Below, piece by piece: positions 11,149 to 20,492 of a stretch of DNA of 64,000 bases (positions are counted from its first letter, which is position 1; each line of letters starts with the position of its first letter). The stretch covers positions 3,487,327-3,551,326 of the forward strand of contig CP051238.1 in the NCBI GenBank assembly GCA_017794925.1, read 5' to 3'. The position numbers were made by a program, and so were the translations under genes. The stretch is from Aestuariibacter sp. (lineage in GTDB: Bacteria > Pseudomonadota > Gammaproteobacteria > Enterobacterales > Alteromonadaceae). A model generated the notes under the pieces. That model did no database searches. It was not told where the DNA came from and saw only the letters and a list, made by a program, of their open reading frames with translations.

Positions 11149-13869
11149 TTAATAATAATCAAAAGAGAAGCGTACGCCAACTGTTCTTGGGCGATTCGTT
11201 ACCACCTTAGGCGTGTATTGCTGCGTATCGATGTTCAGCATGGCTGACTCGTCGAACAGGTTGTCAATAAACAGCTCAACTTTCCAGCTATCGTCTGACA
11301 TCCCTACCGACACATTACTGATCATATAAGCTTCCTGAACATAACGGCCACCGCGGAAAGGGTTGCCGTTCGCGTCGTTATAAGTCGCCCCCGCATACAC
11401 TGCCGCTTCTTCCTGAATTTTCAGGCCAGAACCCGTGCCATAAATTAGCTGGGTTGCATCTTCCATTACATAAGCATCCATAATCATGCCGGCTAAACGG
11501 TCTCCCGTGTAGGAGACTGACGCGTTAACAAAGCCCTCTTTGCCACCATCCAGTTCAAAGTAGTAACGCGCGTTTACATTACCGGAGAAACTTGCTGAAT
11601 AGGGCAATTCGGTACCTACGCCCGCCGCAATACTCTCAAGCTCTGGGTTGATTCGCGTCAACTCAGTATCAAGGATACTAAATGCAGCGTTAACCACCAG
11701 GTTGTCCGTTGCCAACCAGGTAATATCTGCGTCAACACCTTTCACTTCGGCGTCACCCACGTTGTCGGTGAATACCAGGAAGCTAATGTTAGTCGGGTCA
11801 AAGCGAGAAGTTTGAAGCTCACTGATTTCTGAGTAATAACCCGTAGCATTAACGCGCAGAATACCGTCGAGGAAATCCCCCTTCAGGCCCAACTCGTAGT
11901 TGTCCAGTGTATCAGTTGTTGAATACACAGGAATACGGAAGCCCTCGAATGCACCTGACTGATTTGCAGCGGCATCACCACCTAAACGGTTTGTTACCGG
12001 TGGACGGAAACCTTCTGAATAGTTAGCGAACAACAACACATCGTCAGACACCTTCCAGTCCAGACCGAACTTGAAGATGGTGTCATCGACCGTCAACACG
12101 CCTTGATCATCAAGCAGGCTGATGTCTAGATCGCCACTTTGAATTGCCGATACGATACCTTCACCATCTAAGCCAAGACCATCATAAACAGCCGAATCGG
12201 TCACATTCTGACCATAGGCCTGCAGTCGGCTGGTCACGTCACGGGTCGTTGTTGCACCGCGATAGATGTCGTCGATTTGATACCAACGTGCACCCACACT
12301 CGCTGTTAGTGTATCAGTGATGTCGTATTCAAACTGACCGAATACCGCGATTTGCTCAATGCGGTGCGTAATATCATTCACGAAGCTGATTTCCGGCGAG
12401 AAAGGGCCGCCGTCACTGTTGATGCCCTGTGAGCCTTGCAAGCGACGAGATGAAGACAGGTCGTCAAAACCAAAGGTCGCCATTTCGGTGTTAGCAATCT
12501 TAAATTGACCTACTGACGCCACTTCCTGCTCATCATAGAATAAACCGGCCGTTACACGCCATGGGGCATCCATATCCGTATTTACGCGAAACTCGTGAGT
12601 CAAACGCGTGCTGGTGGTGTCTTCTTTGTAGTATTTGGTTGGGTCCAGGCAACGAATATCAGCTGGATTATCGGGTGTGTCGTAGTGGTTACACACGTAA
12701 TACGCAGAGAATAAACCACCGTTGGTGTAACCAGTATAGTCAGTTAGCGTATCGATTTCGCGGTCAAGATATCCACCGGTGTAAACCATTTCCAGCTTGT
12801 CCAGACGCCCTTCCACCGTCCAGGTTGTCAAACCAAATTCATCTGAGTTTTCATCAGCCTGGAAGCGGTTTGCTGAACTTTCACCCGATAAAGTTGGGTC
12901 GTAGGCAAACACCCCTTCGGTGTCCAGAGTTTGTTCGGTGTGCTGAACCAGTAAGTCCCAGTTCTCGTTGATATGGTAAGACAAACCAATACGCGCACCC
13001 GAATAAACAGCATCGTTAAAATCGTCTTCTACGTGTTCGCCATTGCGAGGCGAAACAACCGCTGCGGTGTTAGGCGTAAAGCCATTTACTACGCGACGCG
13101 TATCCATTTCAGCCGGATCCGCACCATAGCCAGCCAGCGCGCCACCAGAGATTCGGTCAATGACAACCGCACTTCCGATATAACCGCCGTTGCCTGGGTC
13201 ATTTTCCAGATTATCAATCCAGCCGCCCTGCTTTTCATTGTAAGCAACAACACGTAACGCCAGATCATCAGTAGGCGTAATATTGATATAGGCTTCAACT
13301 GAGTTGCTAAGCTCGCCGCCTTTGGTGGTTGAAATACTGGTGTCAAAGCCAGCAGCAAAGCCTGAATGATCGGGCTTTTTGGTGATCAGGCGAACCGTAC
13401 CGGCCTGAGAACTTGCACCAAACAATGTCCCTTGTGGTCCAGGCAGTACTTCAACGCGCTGAACGTCGGTTGCATAAATATCCAGGTTGCGACCAGCCAT
13501 AGAAACCGGCATTTCATCCTGATAAAAGGCAACAGAAGGCTGTAATGCCTGAACGGATGACAGCGTAATGCTTGACTGCGTCGTTGCCGCACCACGAATG
13601 TAGATCTCGTTTTGCCCCGGACCGGTTCCCTGGAACACGACATTAGGTAAAAACTCTACGTAATCCTGAAAGTTATCAATGCCCATGTTTTCAAGCGCAT
13701 CACCGCTTAACGCAGAAACCGCTACAGGTACATCCTGAATCGACTCAGTCCGTTTAGTCGCAGTTACTTCAATAGTTTCAATAGAGGCCTTTGTGTCTGG
13801 TGTTTGAGCTAGAGCTTGCTGAGCAGTCAGTGCGGCCAGAATGGCGCAGCTGAGGTGTGTCTTTTTCAT
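11149..13869 (-). CDS. TonB-dependent outer-membrane receptor
   Basis: 906 residues. Signal peptide MKKTHLSCAILAALTAQQALAQ, TonB box IETIEVTATKR, plug domain (about 40-160) with VEVLPGPQGTLFGASSQAGTVRLITKKP, and a 22-strand-type barrel ending in FSFDYY with terminal aromatic Tyr. It imports a substrate across the outer membrane with energy from TonB-ExbBD. Substrate is unknown; the length, the SQAGTVRLITKKP plug and the adjacent TPR-sulfotransferase resemble carbohydrate or aromatic-type receptors of marine gammaproteobacteria rather than classical siderophore receptors, but this is inference. Confidence 0.93.
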   Translation of the reverse strand: MKKTHLSCAILAALTAQQALAQTPDTKASIETIEVTATKRTESIQDVPVAVSALSGDALENMGIDNFQDYVEFLPNVVFQGTGPGQNEIYIRGAATTQSSITLSSVQALQPSVAFYQDEMPVSMAGRNLDIYATDVQRVEVLPGPQGTLFGASSQAGTVRLITKKPDHSGFAAGFDTSISTTKGGELSNSVEAYINITPTDDLALRVVAYNEKQGGWIDNLENDPGNGGYIGSAVVIDRISGGALAGYGADPAEMDTRRVVNGFTPNTAAVVSPRNGEHVEDDFNDAVYSGARIGLSYHINENWDLLVQHTEQTLDTEGVFAYDPTLSGESSANRFQADENSDEFGLTTWTVEGRLDKLEMVYTGGYLDREIDTLTDYTGYTNGGLFSAYYVCNHYDTPDNPADIRCLDPTKYYKEDTTSTRLTHEFRVNTDMDAPWRVTAGLFYDEQEVASVGQFKIANTEMATFGFDDLSSSRRLQGSQGINSDGGPFSPEISFVNDITHRIEQIAVFGQFEYDITDTLTASVGARWYQIDDIYRGATTTRDVTSRLQAYGQNVTDSAVYDGLGLDGEGIVSAIQSGDLDISLLDDQGVLTVDDTIFKFGLDWKVSDDVLLFANYSEGFRPPVTNRLGGDAAANQSGAFEGFRIPVYSTTDTLDNYELGLKGDFLDGILRVNATGYYSEISELQTSRFDPTNISFLVFTDNVGDAEVKGVDADITWLATDNLVVNAAFSILDTELTRINPELESIAAGVGTELPYSASFSGNVNARYYFELDGGKEGFVNASVSYTGDRLAGMIMDAYVMEDATQLIYGTGSGLKIQEEAAVYAGATYNDANGNPFRGGRYVQEAYMISNVSVGMSDDSWKVELFIDNLFDESAMLNIDTQQYTPKVVTNRPRTVGVRFSFDYY

Positions 13870-13930
13870 TAAATGAACCCTTTCTAGATTTAGAACGAAT
13901 TGAATTTATTCTTATTAAATGCAATTTGAA

Positions 13931-13950
13931 CGATACAATCGATTGCATTG
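13931..13950. promoter_or_regulatory. Candidate operator, 20-bp imperfect palindrome
   Basis: A perfect core CAATCGATTG (13936-13945) sits in an imperfect 20-bp dyad (13931-13950). It lies 62-81 bases upstream of the TonB receptor start in the 280-base divergent region with the BCCT transporter. Size and symmetry suit a MarR-family dimer, and a MarR gene (16151-16630) is in the same transcription unit as the transporter. Binding is inference. Confidence 0.35.
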
Positions 13951-14149
13951 TGCTTATTATATTTTTACACAATCTAAGTAACCATTGTAGCACATCCATA
14001 TAAAACAGCACATTTCAACGAAATAGACAGCATAAAGGATAAAAATATAGTTTCTTGTCTAATTATTTTTCAGATGATTTTTTTGACGTGCATTTTTGTT
14101 GTATATTCTGTCAATTGAATAAAAAACTGTTGGTAGAAAGGTCATAATC

Positions 14150-16135
14150 TTGCAAAGCAGTCAGCAACACACGACAGAACAACCCGCATCTTTAAACAAG
14201 CCGGTATTTATTGCCGCCTCAGCTTTTATCACGCTGTTATTGATTTTTACTGTCATCAATCCCGATATGGCAAACACGGTATTCAGCACCATGCAACAAT
14301 CCGTGGTAGATAACGGTAGTTGGTTTTACGTACTCACCGTGGCCGTAATTTTGTTGGTCGTGGTGTTTATTGGTGTATCAGAATACGGCGATATACGTTT
14401 GGGGCCGGATCACGCCAAACCCGAATTTTCCATACTCACCTGGCTGTCTATGCTTTTTGCGGCGGGCATGGGCATCGGCTTGATGTTCTTTGGTGTTGCC
14501 GAGCCGCTCATGCACTTTATGGCACCACCAACTGAAACCCCGAACACGGTAGAAGCAGTAAAAGAGGCCATGAAGACAACGTTCTTCCATTGGGGTTTAC
14601 ACGCCTGGGCGATTTACGCAATAGTTGCCCTGGTATTGGGCTATTACGCTTTTCGTCATCAACTTCCGTTAACGCTCCGGTCGACGCTGTACCCATTAAT
14701 TGGCGACAAAATTTATGGTTGGCAGGGGCATGTGGTCGATGCGCTAGCGGTGACAGCGACGATTTTTGGTATTTCGACCTCGTTGGGTCTGGGCGCAAGT
14801 CAAATAAACGCGGGCCTTAACTTTGTATTCGATGTACCAAAATCCACCGCGATGCAAATCGGGATTATGACAGGCGTAGTTGGACTCGCTATTGTATCGG
14901 TAATGACCGGGCTGGAGAAAGGTATCCGTCGTCTGTCAGAAACCAATATGATCATGGCGGTCGTGTTATTGGGCTTTATTCTGGTAGCCGGGCCCACCGT
15001 GTTCTTGCTTCAAGCCTACCTGCAAAATACCGGTGCCTACCTGTCGGATATAGTACGTAACACGTTCAATTTATTTGCTTATCAGAAAACCGATTGGATT
15101 GGTGGCTGGACAATATTCTACTGGGGTTGGTGGCTAGCCTGGGCACCGTTTGTTGGACTATTTATTGCCCGTATCTCATATGGCAGAACACTGCGTGAGT
15201 TTGTGTTGGGCGTGTTATTGATCCCTACTGCTTTCACACTTTTGTGGATGACGGTTTTTGGTAATGCAGCAATCGAACTGGTATTTACCGAGGGATTCAC
15301 TGAATTAGCGAACATGGTAAAGGAAGACAGTGCTGTTGCGCTTTTTGTTTTCCTGGATCACTTTCCGTTTAGCGGTATTATCAGTGTTATTGCGCTGGTC
15401 ATGGTGATTATCTTCTTTGTCACATCGTGTGACTCGGGAGCCATGGTGGTGGACATGCTGTGCTCCCATGGACGAAACGACACGCCACTTTGGCAACGTG
15501 TTTACTGGGCTATCGCTGTTGGTTTAGTTGCCGCTATTTTGCTTTATGCCGGTGGACTGGGCGCTTTACAAACCATGACTATTGTTGCAGCTCTGCCCTT
15601 TTCCATTATTCTGCTTATTGCTATTGCCGGTTTGATCAAGTCGCTGCGCATCGAGAAACGTAAAAAAGACAGCCTGCAAATTACGGCAGTACAAACTGCG
15701 GTTGTGGAACATGATAAACCCTGGAAAGAGCGCCTTTCTGAACTGGTGACCTTCCCGAATAAAAAGGCGGTTTCAGGGTACATGATTCGCAATGTCTATC
15801 CCGCGCTTCACGAAATTCGCGAAGAATTTACTGAACAGCAATTCAATGCTAGCTTGGACAACAGTGATACACACGTTGCTCTGGAAGTGGAATTCAGCGG
15901 GCAAAATAACTTTATTTATGCCGTCTACCTAACCAAGACGCGACAGCCCGATATTCCTGTGTCTACCGAAGAAATACTGGACTCAGATGAAGGACAGACG
16001 TACTATCGCGCCGAAGTGCATCTGGCTGAAGGTGGCCAGGATTATGACATCATGGGATGGTCAAAAGATGGCGTAATCAACGATGTTCTGGACCACTTCC
16101 AGAAACATCAGCACTTTTTACATCTATTGAAATAG
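14150..16135 (+). CDS. BCCT-family transporter, BetT-like (choline/betaine/carnitine)
   Basis: 661 residues with about 12 membrane helices (roughly 20-510) and a C-terminal cytoplasmic domain of about 150 residues, the size class of E. coli BetT. The BCCT signature WGWWLAWAPFVGLFIARIS is present, as are the Gly-rich AAGMGIGLMFFGVAEP and FFVTSCDSGAMVVD. It would take up choline, glycine betaine or a related quaternary amine, driven by H+ or Na+. The start is TTG at 14150 with AGAAAGG about 8 bases upstream. No bet enzymes are nearby, so the substrate is uncertain. Confidence 0.92.
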   Translation: MQSSQQHTTEQPASLNKPVFIAASAFITLLLIFTVINPDMANTVFSTMQQSVVDNGSWFYVLTVAVILLVVVFIGVSEYGDIRLGPDHAKPEFSILTWLSMLFAAGMGIGLMFFGVAEPLMHFMAPPTETPNTVEAVKEAMKTTFFHWGLHAWAIYAIVALVLGYYAFRHQLPLTLRSTLYPLIGDKIYGWQGHVVDALAVTATIFGISTSLGLGASQINAGLNFVFDVPKSTAMQIGIMTGVVGLAIVSVMTGLEKGIRRLSETNMIMAVVLLGFILVAGPTVFLLQAYLQNTGAYLSDIVRNTFNLFAYQKTDWIGGWTIFYWGWWLAWAPFVGLFIARISYGRTLREFVLGVLLIPTAFTLLWMTVFGNAAIELVFTEGFTELANMVKEDSAVALFVFLDHFPFSGIISVIALVMVIIFFVTSCDSGAMVVDMLCSHGRNDTPLWQRVYWAIAVGLVAAILLYAGGLGALQTMTIVAALPFSIILLIAIAGLIKSLRIEKRKKDSLQITAVQTAVVEHDKPWKERLSELVTFPNKKAVSGYMIRNVYPALHEIREEFTEQQFNASLDNSDTHVALEVEFSGQNNFIYAVYLTKTRQPDIPVSTEEILDSDEGQTYYRAEVHLAEGGQDYDIMGWSKDGVINDVLDHFQKHQHFLHLLK

Positions 16136-16150
16136 CGAGCAGGAACGTAA

Positions 16151-16630
16151 ATGCGCAAAGATGAAGAATTACTGGTAGCCCTAAGACGCGTGATTAGGGC
16201 TGTTGATTTACGCAGTAAACAACTCAGTAAAGACGTTGGTATAACTGGACCTCAGCTCATGGTGTTGCAAAACATCGCTGAAAAACCGGGGATCATGGTG
16301 AAAGAAATTGCCGACAACATTAACCTGAGTCCTGCGACCATCACCAATATCCTGGATAGGTTAGAAGCCCGCGAGCTCGCTAACCGTATTCGCAGTACTG
16401 AAGACAAACGCAAAGTCGGTGTGTATTTAACGGAAAAAGGCCAACAAGCTGTAGAGACTGCTCCTCGCCCATTACAAGAGCACTTTGTGGAACGATTCAG
16501 TCAGTTGGCGGAATGGGAACAAAGTCAGATGATAGCAACCATGCAGCGTATTGCTGCAATGATGGATGCAGAGCAAATTGATGCCTCACCAGTACTGGCG
16601 GTAGGTACCTTAACCGAGCGCCACGATTAA
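16151..16630 (+). CDS. MarR-family transcriptional regulator
   Basis: 159 residues with a winged helix-turn-helix: GITGPQLMVLQNIAEKPGIMVKEIADNINLSPATITNILDRLEARELANRIRS, wing DKRKVGVYLTEKG. It follows the BCCT gene by 15 bases with GGAAC upstream, so it is very likely in the same operon and may regulate the transporter and the divergent TonB receptor. It overlaps the 3' end of convergent rnfH by 4 bases. Confidence 0.9.
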   Translation: MRKDEELLVALRRVIRAVDLRSKQLSKDVGITGPQLMVLQNIAEKPGIMVKEIADNINLSPATITNILDRLEARELANRIRSTEDKRKVGVYLTEKGQQAVETAPRPLQEHFVERFSQLAEWEQSQMIATMQRIAAMMDAEQIDASPVLAVGTLTERHD

Positions 16631-16977
16631 TTTTTGGCGCCGGCTTTTAGCGGATTTGGGCGGCCCCCGGTCACTTTGTCTGCCCGGCCTTCCTGAATGG
16701 CTTTTTCAGCCCGGCGTTTGCGCACCTCTTTTGGATCCGCAATGAGTGGTCGGTAAACTTCAATCCTGTCACCGTTTTTAACTTCAACTGTTGGCTTAAC
16801 CACCCTGTTCCATACACCGACTTTCGCTTTTTTAAGTTCAATTTCAGGGTGAATATCGAGTACACCAGATGCCAGTATGGCTTGCTCAACGGTAGACCCT
16901 ACGGGTACGGTTAGTTCAATTAATGACTGTTTTTCCGGTGTTGCGTAAGCCACTTCTACGTTAATCAGTTCGTCCAT
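16627..16977 (-). CDS. rnfH: RnfH-family ubiquitin-like protein
   Basis: 116 residues of UPF0125/RnfH with a beta-grasp fold: NVEVAYATPEKQSLIELTVP, VGVWNRVVKP, and NGDRIEVYRPLIADPKEVRKRRAEKA. The role is uncertain. Its ATG overlaps the ratA stop by one base (TAATG), the conserved ratA-rnfH arrangement, so translation is coupled. Confidence 0.93.
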   Translation of the reverse strand: MDELINVEVAYATPEKQSLIELTVPVGSTVEQAILASGVLDIHPEIELKKAKVGVWNRVVKPTVEVKNGDRIEVYRPLIADPKEVRKRRAEKAIQEGRADKVTGGRPNPLKAGAKN

Positions 16978-17408
16978 TACGCGTATACCACCTTGGCGCG
17001 TTGTGTAAAGGCTTTCACCATGCTCTCGGCCAGACTATTAAAAATTTTACCAAACGCCATTTCGACCATGCGATTTTTGAACTCAAAATGCAGATTCAAT
17101 TCTATCTTACAAGCCGACTCTGACAGTGCGGAAAACGTCCAGCCTCCCTGGAGCTTTTTGAAAGGGCCGTCAACGAGTGTCATTTGTATGCTTTTCGCTG
17201 GTTCAAGGTAGTTTTCTGTCGTAAACCACTGCTTGATACCGGCTTTTGCAATCAGCAAAGACGCCTGCATCGCGTTGTCTTGCTGACTGATGATCTTGCT
17301 GTCTGAACAACCCGGTAAAAACTCGGAATACGCATTCACATCGTTTACCAGATCAAACATTGACTGCGCGCTAAAAGCGACCAGCGCACTTCGCTGAATT
17401 GTAGGCAT
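16977..17408 (-). CDS. ratA: RatA / COQ10-like START-domain protein
   Basis: 143 residues: IQRSALVAFSAQSMFDLVNDVNAYSEFLPGC at the N-terminus and VDGPFKKLQGGWTF in the middle are typical of the polyketide-cyclase/START family that includes RatA (PasT) and mitochondrial Coq10. Reported roles are lipid/ubiquinone binding to support respiration and, in E. coli, interference with 70S ribosome formation. It is divergent from smpB, as in most gammaproteobacteria. Confidence 0.94.
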   Translation of the reverse strand: MPTIQRSALVAFSAQSMFDLVNDVNAYSEFLPGCSDSKIISQQDNAMQASLLIAKAGIKQWFTTENYLEPAKSIQMTLVDGPFKKLQGGWTFSALSESACKIELNLHFEFKNRMVEMAFGKIFNSLAESMVKAFTQRAKVVYA

Positions 17409-17561
17409 ATCATTAATATTTCAATAACTCGGTAACAGCAGTTTACCATAAAACTGTTCGCTGGCGCACAATCGAAAAGCGTTGTATTAACAAGCAAGAA
17501 TATTTAATAGCCAGTTCAGGAAATACGAGACAAGCGTTGCGCAATCAGTATAATAGCGCCC

Positions 17562-18038
17562 ATGAAAAAGAATAAATCCAAACAATCCACAGGTACTATC
17601 GCGCTAAACAAAAAGGCGCGTCACGACTATTACCTCGAAGATAAATTTGAAGCCGGCATATCCTTACAGGGATGGGAGCTGAAAAGTATTCGCGACGGTA
17701 AAGTGAATATTAAAGACACCTATGTGATTATCCAAAATGGCGAGGCATACCTGGTTGGTTGTCGTATTACGCCATTGAATCAGGCGTCAACACACGTAAT
17801 TTGCGAGCCAGAACGTGCGCGTAAATTGCTGCTCAGCAGGCGTGAGCTTGATCGCTTAATGGGTGCACGAGACCGACAAGGCTACTCGATTGTTTCCACC
17901 GCCATGTACTGGAAAAAGTGCTGGGTTAAACTGGAAATTCACCTTGCTAAAGGTAAGCAGAGTCACGACAAGCGCGACACCATTAAAGATCGCGACTGGG
18001 ACCGTCAAAAAGCCCGTGTGATGAAGCACAAAGCTTAG
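17562..18038 (+). CDS. smpB: SsrA-binding protein SmpB
   Basis: 158 residues. SmpB binds tmRNA and delivers it to stalled ribosomes for trans-translation. Motifs: IALNKKARHDYYLEDKFEAGI, LQGWELKSIRDGKVNIKDTY, and a basic C-terminal tail ending DRDWDRQKARVMKHKA that reads the empty mRNA channel. Its RNA partner ssrA lies about 2 kb downstream at 20071-20428. A hairpin with 8-bp arms (18051-18058 and 18068-18075) follows the stop and overlaps the 3' end of the convergent hydrolase gene. Confidence 0.97.
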   Translation: MKKNKSKQSTGTIALNKKARHDYYLEDKFEAGISLQGWELKSIRDGKVNIKDTYVIIQNGEAYLVGCRITPLNQASTHVICEPERARKLLLSRRELDRLMGARDRQGYSIVSTAMYWKKCWVKLEIHLAKGKQSHDKRDTIKDRDWDRQKARVMKHKA

Positions 18039-18061
18039 TTTGCTTAATATCAGAGGCGTGT

Positions 18062-18919
18062 TTACAGCGCCTCTGCAAACCACTCTGTTGTCATCTTCAG
18101 CAACTGCTCATCCTGATCAGCGCTATCATCAAGAACATTAAAAATGTGATCAGCACCTTTTATGATCACTGCTCGGGCTTCATTACTTCCAGTCGCATTA
18201 ATTAGTCTTGTTGCTGCGCTCGGTGGTACTACCGAATCTCTGCTCCCCGCAATAGCAAGCACAGAACCTTTGAAATACTGCATGTCAGATAGTGACTTAT
18301 TCACTTTTACCTGTTCAAACCAGTCTATACTAATCATCAGTGGCGTTCGCCATGCGTACTGTTGCTCAACTTGCCCTTCGGCTTTCGCTTTCATATAGAG
18401 CGATTCAAACATATCAGCAAACGGGCCTACTCCATCAGAAGCCACCGACGACCAGGCCACAAAGCTCTTTATATCCGGTTGTTGCGCTAACAATAACTGT
18501 GCAATTAATCCGCCTTGGCTAAATCCAACAACACCGAATCGATTCGCATCGACATCAGGCTGATTCATCATATATTGCATTGCCAGCGTGGCATCTCTTA
18601 CCGCACTGTGTAAGGTGTAGTGCGTATAGTCTACCGGGCTGTCACCGGTACCCGCAAAATCAATGCGTATGGAAGCAATGCCCTGTCCGGCTAACTGTTC
18701 AGCAAGCCTTTGGTACAGATTCCCAACCTCATTTTTATGTGACGCACTGCCGTGAAGCAGTATAACGGCAGGCACGGGTATGGCTGTATCCGGTACCACT
18801 ATGATGGCCGGAACATCATAGTCGCCGTTATCTAAAAGTAGCGATTCAGACTTAATCTCTGCACTTACAGCAAATGCCAATAAACTCAGACCAAGCAGAC
18901 TCAAAACAAGTTTCTTCAT
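18062..18919 (-). CDS. Secreted alpha/beta hydrolase
   Basis: 285 residues with signal peptide MKKLVLSLLGLSLLAFAVSA. Alpha/beta-hydrolase features in order: oxyanion strand VILLHGSASHKNE, nucleophile elbow GFSQGG (GxSxG), acid in SRDSVVPPS and His in GADHIFN. Likely a periplasmic esterase or dienelactone-hydrolase-like enzyme of unknown substrate. It starts about 24 bases after the XdhC gene stop on the same strand, so the two may form an operon. Confidence 0.88.
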   Translation of the reverse strand: MKKLVLSLLGLSLLAFAVSAEIKSESLLLDNGDYDVPAIIVVPDTAIPVPAVILLHGSASHKNEVGNLYQRLAEQLAGQGIASIRIDFAGTGDSPVDYTHYTLHSAVRDATLAMQYMMNQPDVDANRFGVVGFSQGGLIAQLLLAQQPDIKSFVAWSSVASDGVGPFADMFESLYMKAKAEGQVEQQYAWRTPLMISIDWFEQVKVNKSLSDMQYFKGSVLAIAGSRDSVVPPSAATRLINATGSNEARAVIIKGADHIFNVLDDSADQDEQLLKMTTEWFAEAL

Positions 18920-18943
18920 GAAAAAACCTCAACCTATTACCAG

Positions 18944-19909
18944 TTAATACACAGCGCGATATTTAGCAACAATATCAGCCATGACGGCCAGAGCGATTTC
19001 AGAGGGTGTTTTGCTGCCGATATCCAACCCAATTGGCATGTGAATTTTGGCCAGTGTTTGATCGTCCAACTGCCCTATCCGCTGTAACCGCTCTGCCCTG
19101 TTTTTTGAAGTGCGTTTTGACCCCATCACCCCAATGTAAAATGCCTCCGTGTTTACGGCATCCAGCATGGTGGTATCGTCGACTCTGGCATCGTGAGTCA
19201 ATGATACAATCGCCGTTTGCTCATGCACTGTGTCGGGCTGCAAAATGTAATCAGCCGGAAATACAGGTACAATTTGACACCCTGACAGTGTCACTCTGGC
19301 AAGTTCTTCCTGACGATGCTCACATACAATGACTTCAAAACCGAGCGCCAATGCAAACTGTACGCAATACTCGGCAACTGGAGAAATACCCGCAATGATC
19401 AATCGCTTTGCCGGCCCTATTCGAACAAAGACAGGCGACTCGCCCCCCTGCCAGTCTACCGGCGACTGCGAAACCGACGCAGGACTGAGCGATACGTCAG
19501 CACTTTTCAAATCTATGGTACGAGTGAGTAGACGCCGGCCACGAATGGCATCGAGGTAGTCTACAAAATGATTTATCCAGGCATTTGACGGCTTAATATA
19601 CTCAACGCATACGGTTAAAATACCACCACAAGGTAGCTTTATTTCGCCGTTGCTCTGTCCGTCACCATATCGCTGAATAGCAACAGGCTGTAATGATTCA
19701 GGCGAGCCGAGTTGCGCCAAAAATTCATCTTCCACGCAGCCACCCGACAAAGAACCGACCCATTCACTGGCACTGCAAGCAGCAAATAAACTGCCCGGCT
19801 CTCTGGGAGAAGATCCCCAGGTCGATAGCACTGTACAAAACCAAACTGGCTGACTGTTATTTAGCCACGCCAATACCTGCTCTACGACTTTTACATCCAA
19901 GGGTTGCAT
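18944..19909 (-). CDS. XdhC/CoxI-family protein
   Basis: 321 residues. N-terminal XdhC domain with STWGSSPREPGSLFA and SGGCVEDEFL, and a C-terminal Rossmann-type domain (RLIIAGISPVAEYCVQFALALGFEVIVCEHR) ending YIGVMGSKRTSKNRAERL and MPIGLDIGSKTPSEIALAVMADIVA. XdhC proteins insert or sulfurate molybdenum cofactor for xanthine dehydrogenase-type enzymes. No xdhA/xdhB or other molybdoenzyme gene is in the window, so its client must be elsewhere. Confidence 0.9.
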   Translation of the reverse strand: MQPLDVKVVEQVLAWLNNSQPVWFCTVLSTWGSSPREPGSLFAACSASEWVGSLSGGCVEDEFLAQLGSPESLQPVAIQRYGDGQSNGEIKLPCGGILTVCVEYIKPSNAWINHFVDYLDAIRGRRLLTRTIDLKSADVSLSPASVSQSPVDWQGGESPVFVRIGPAKRLIIAGISPVAEYCVQFALALGFEVIVCEHRQEELARVTLSGCQIVPVFPADYILQPDTVHEQTAIVSLTHDARVDDTTMLDAVNTEAFYIGVMGSKRTSKNRAERLQRIGQLDDQTLAKIHMPIGLDIGSKTPSEIALAVMADIVAKYRAVY

Positions 19910-20026
19910 TATTCCAAATTACCCCTATATCTGTTATGTGGGTAATGTAACAAAAAAACGCGGCTCACCAACAGGATACAATGCCACATTTGGATGAAAT
20001 CCTGACACAAAACGGTGAAATGCCAG

Positions 20027-20055
20027 TTGTACACAACTCACTTTCGCGATACCAT
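20027..20055 (+). promoter_or_regulatory. Candidate ssrA promoter
   Basis: TTGTAC (20027-20032) and TACCAT (20050-20055) are separated by 17 bases and would start transcription about 8 bases before the mature tmRNA 5' end. Both boxes are imperfect matches to the sigma-70 consensus. Confidence 0.35.
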
Positions 20056-20070
20056 TCGCGCTAACACTCC

Positions 20071-20428
20071 GGGGCTGATTAGGATTCGACAGGATCTAGG
20101 AAGCTGGAGGTGCATGCAGAGGAGCGGTTTGCCTCTTAAAAAGCCGCATTTAAATAGTCGCAAACGACGAAAACTACGCACTAGCCGCTTAATAACCGGC
20201 ATAGGCCCTTCCACCTAAGCTCTGTCTGCTAGCCAGGATTTCGGAAGGTCATTAAAGCAAACTAGCGAGGGAAACTCTCCTGAGGTTGAACCGCGAAATA
20301 GTATCAGGACAGCTACCAGGAACCCTGTTTGTCGGGGTCCAAAGTAGTTAAATAAAAGACAGACTAAGCATGTAGTACCAAAGGTAGACATTTTCTGGAC
20401 GCGGGTTCAAATCCCGCCAGCTCCACCA
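20071..20428 (+). ncRNA. ssrA: Transfer-messenger RNA (tmRNA)
   Basis: The 5' end GGGGCTGATTAGGATTCGAC and the 3' end CGGGTTCAAATCCCGCC...AGCTCCACCA fold into the alanyl-tRNA-like domain with encoded CCA. The tag frame starts with the resume codon GCA at 20160 and reads A-N-D-E-N-Y-A-L-A-A, then TAA TAA (20190-20195). The length of 358 nt is normal. Together with SmpB it rescues stalled ribosomes and marks truncated proteins for proteolysis. Confidence 0.98.
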
Positions 20429-20433
20429 AATAT

Positions 20434-20466
20434 AAACCCTGTGCCGAAAGGCATGGGGTTTTCTTT
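20434..20466 (+). terminator. Intrinsic terminator after ssrA
   Basis: A 12-pair stem (20434-20445 with 20450-20461, two G-U pairs) closed by a GAAA tetraloop, followed by TTCTTTT. It is placed 5 bases after the tmRNA CCA. Confidence 0.85.
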
Positions 20467-20492
20467 TACCTGAAGTCAGTAAAACAATTTCC

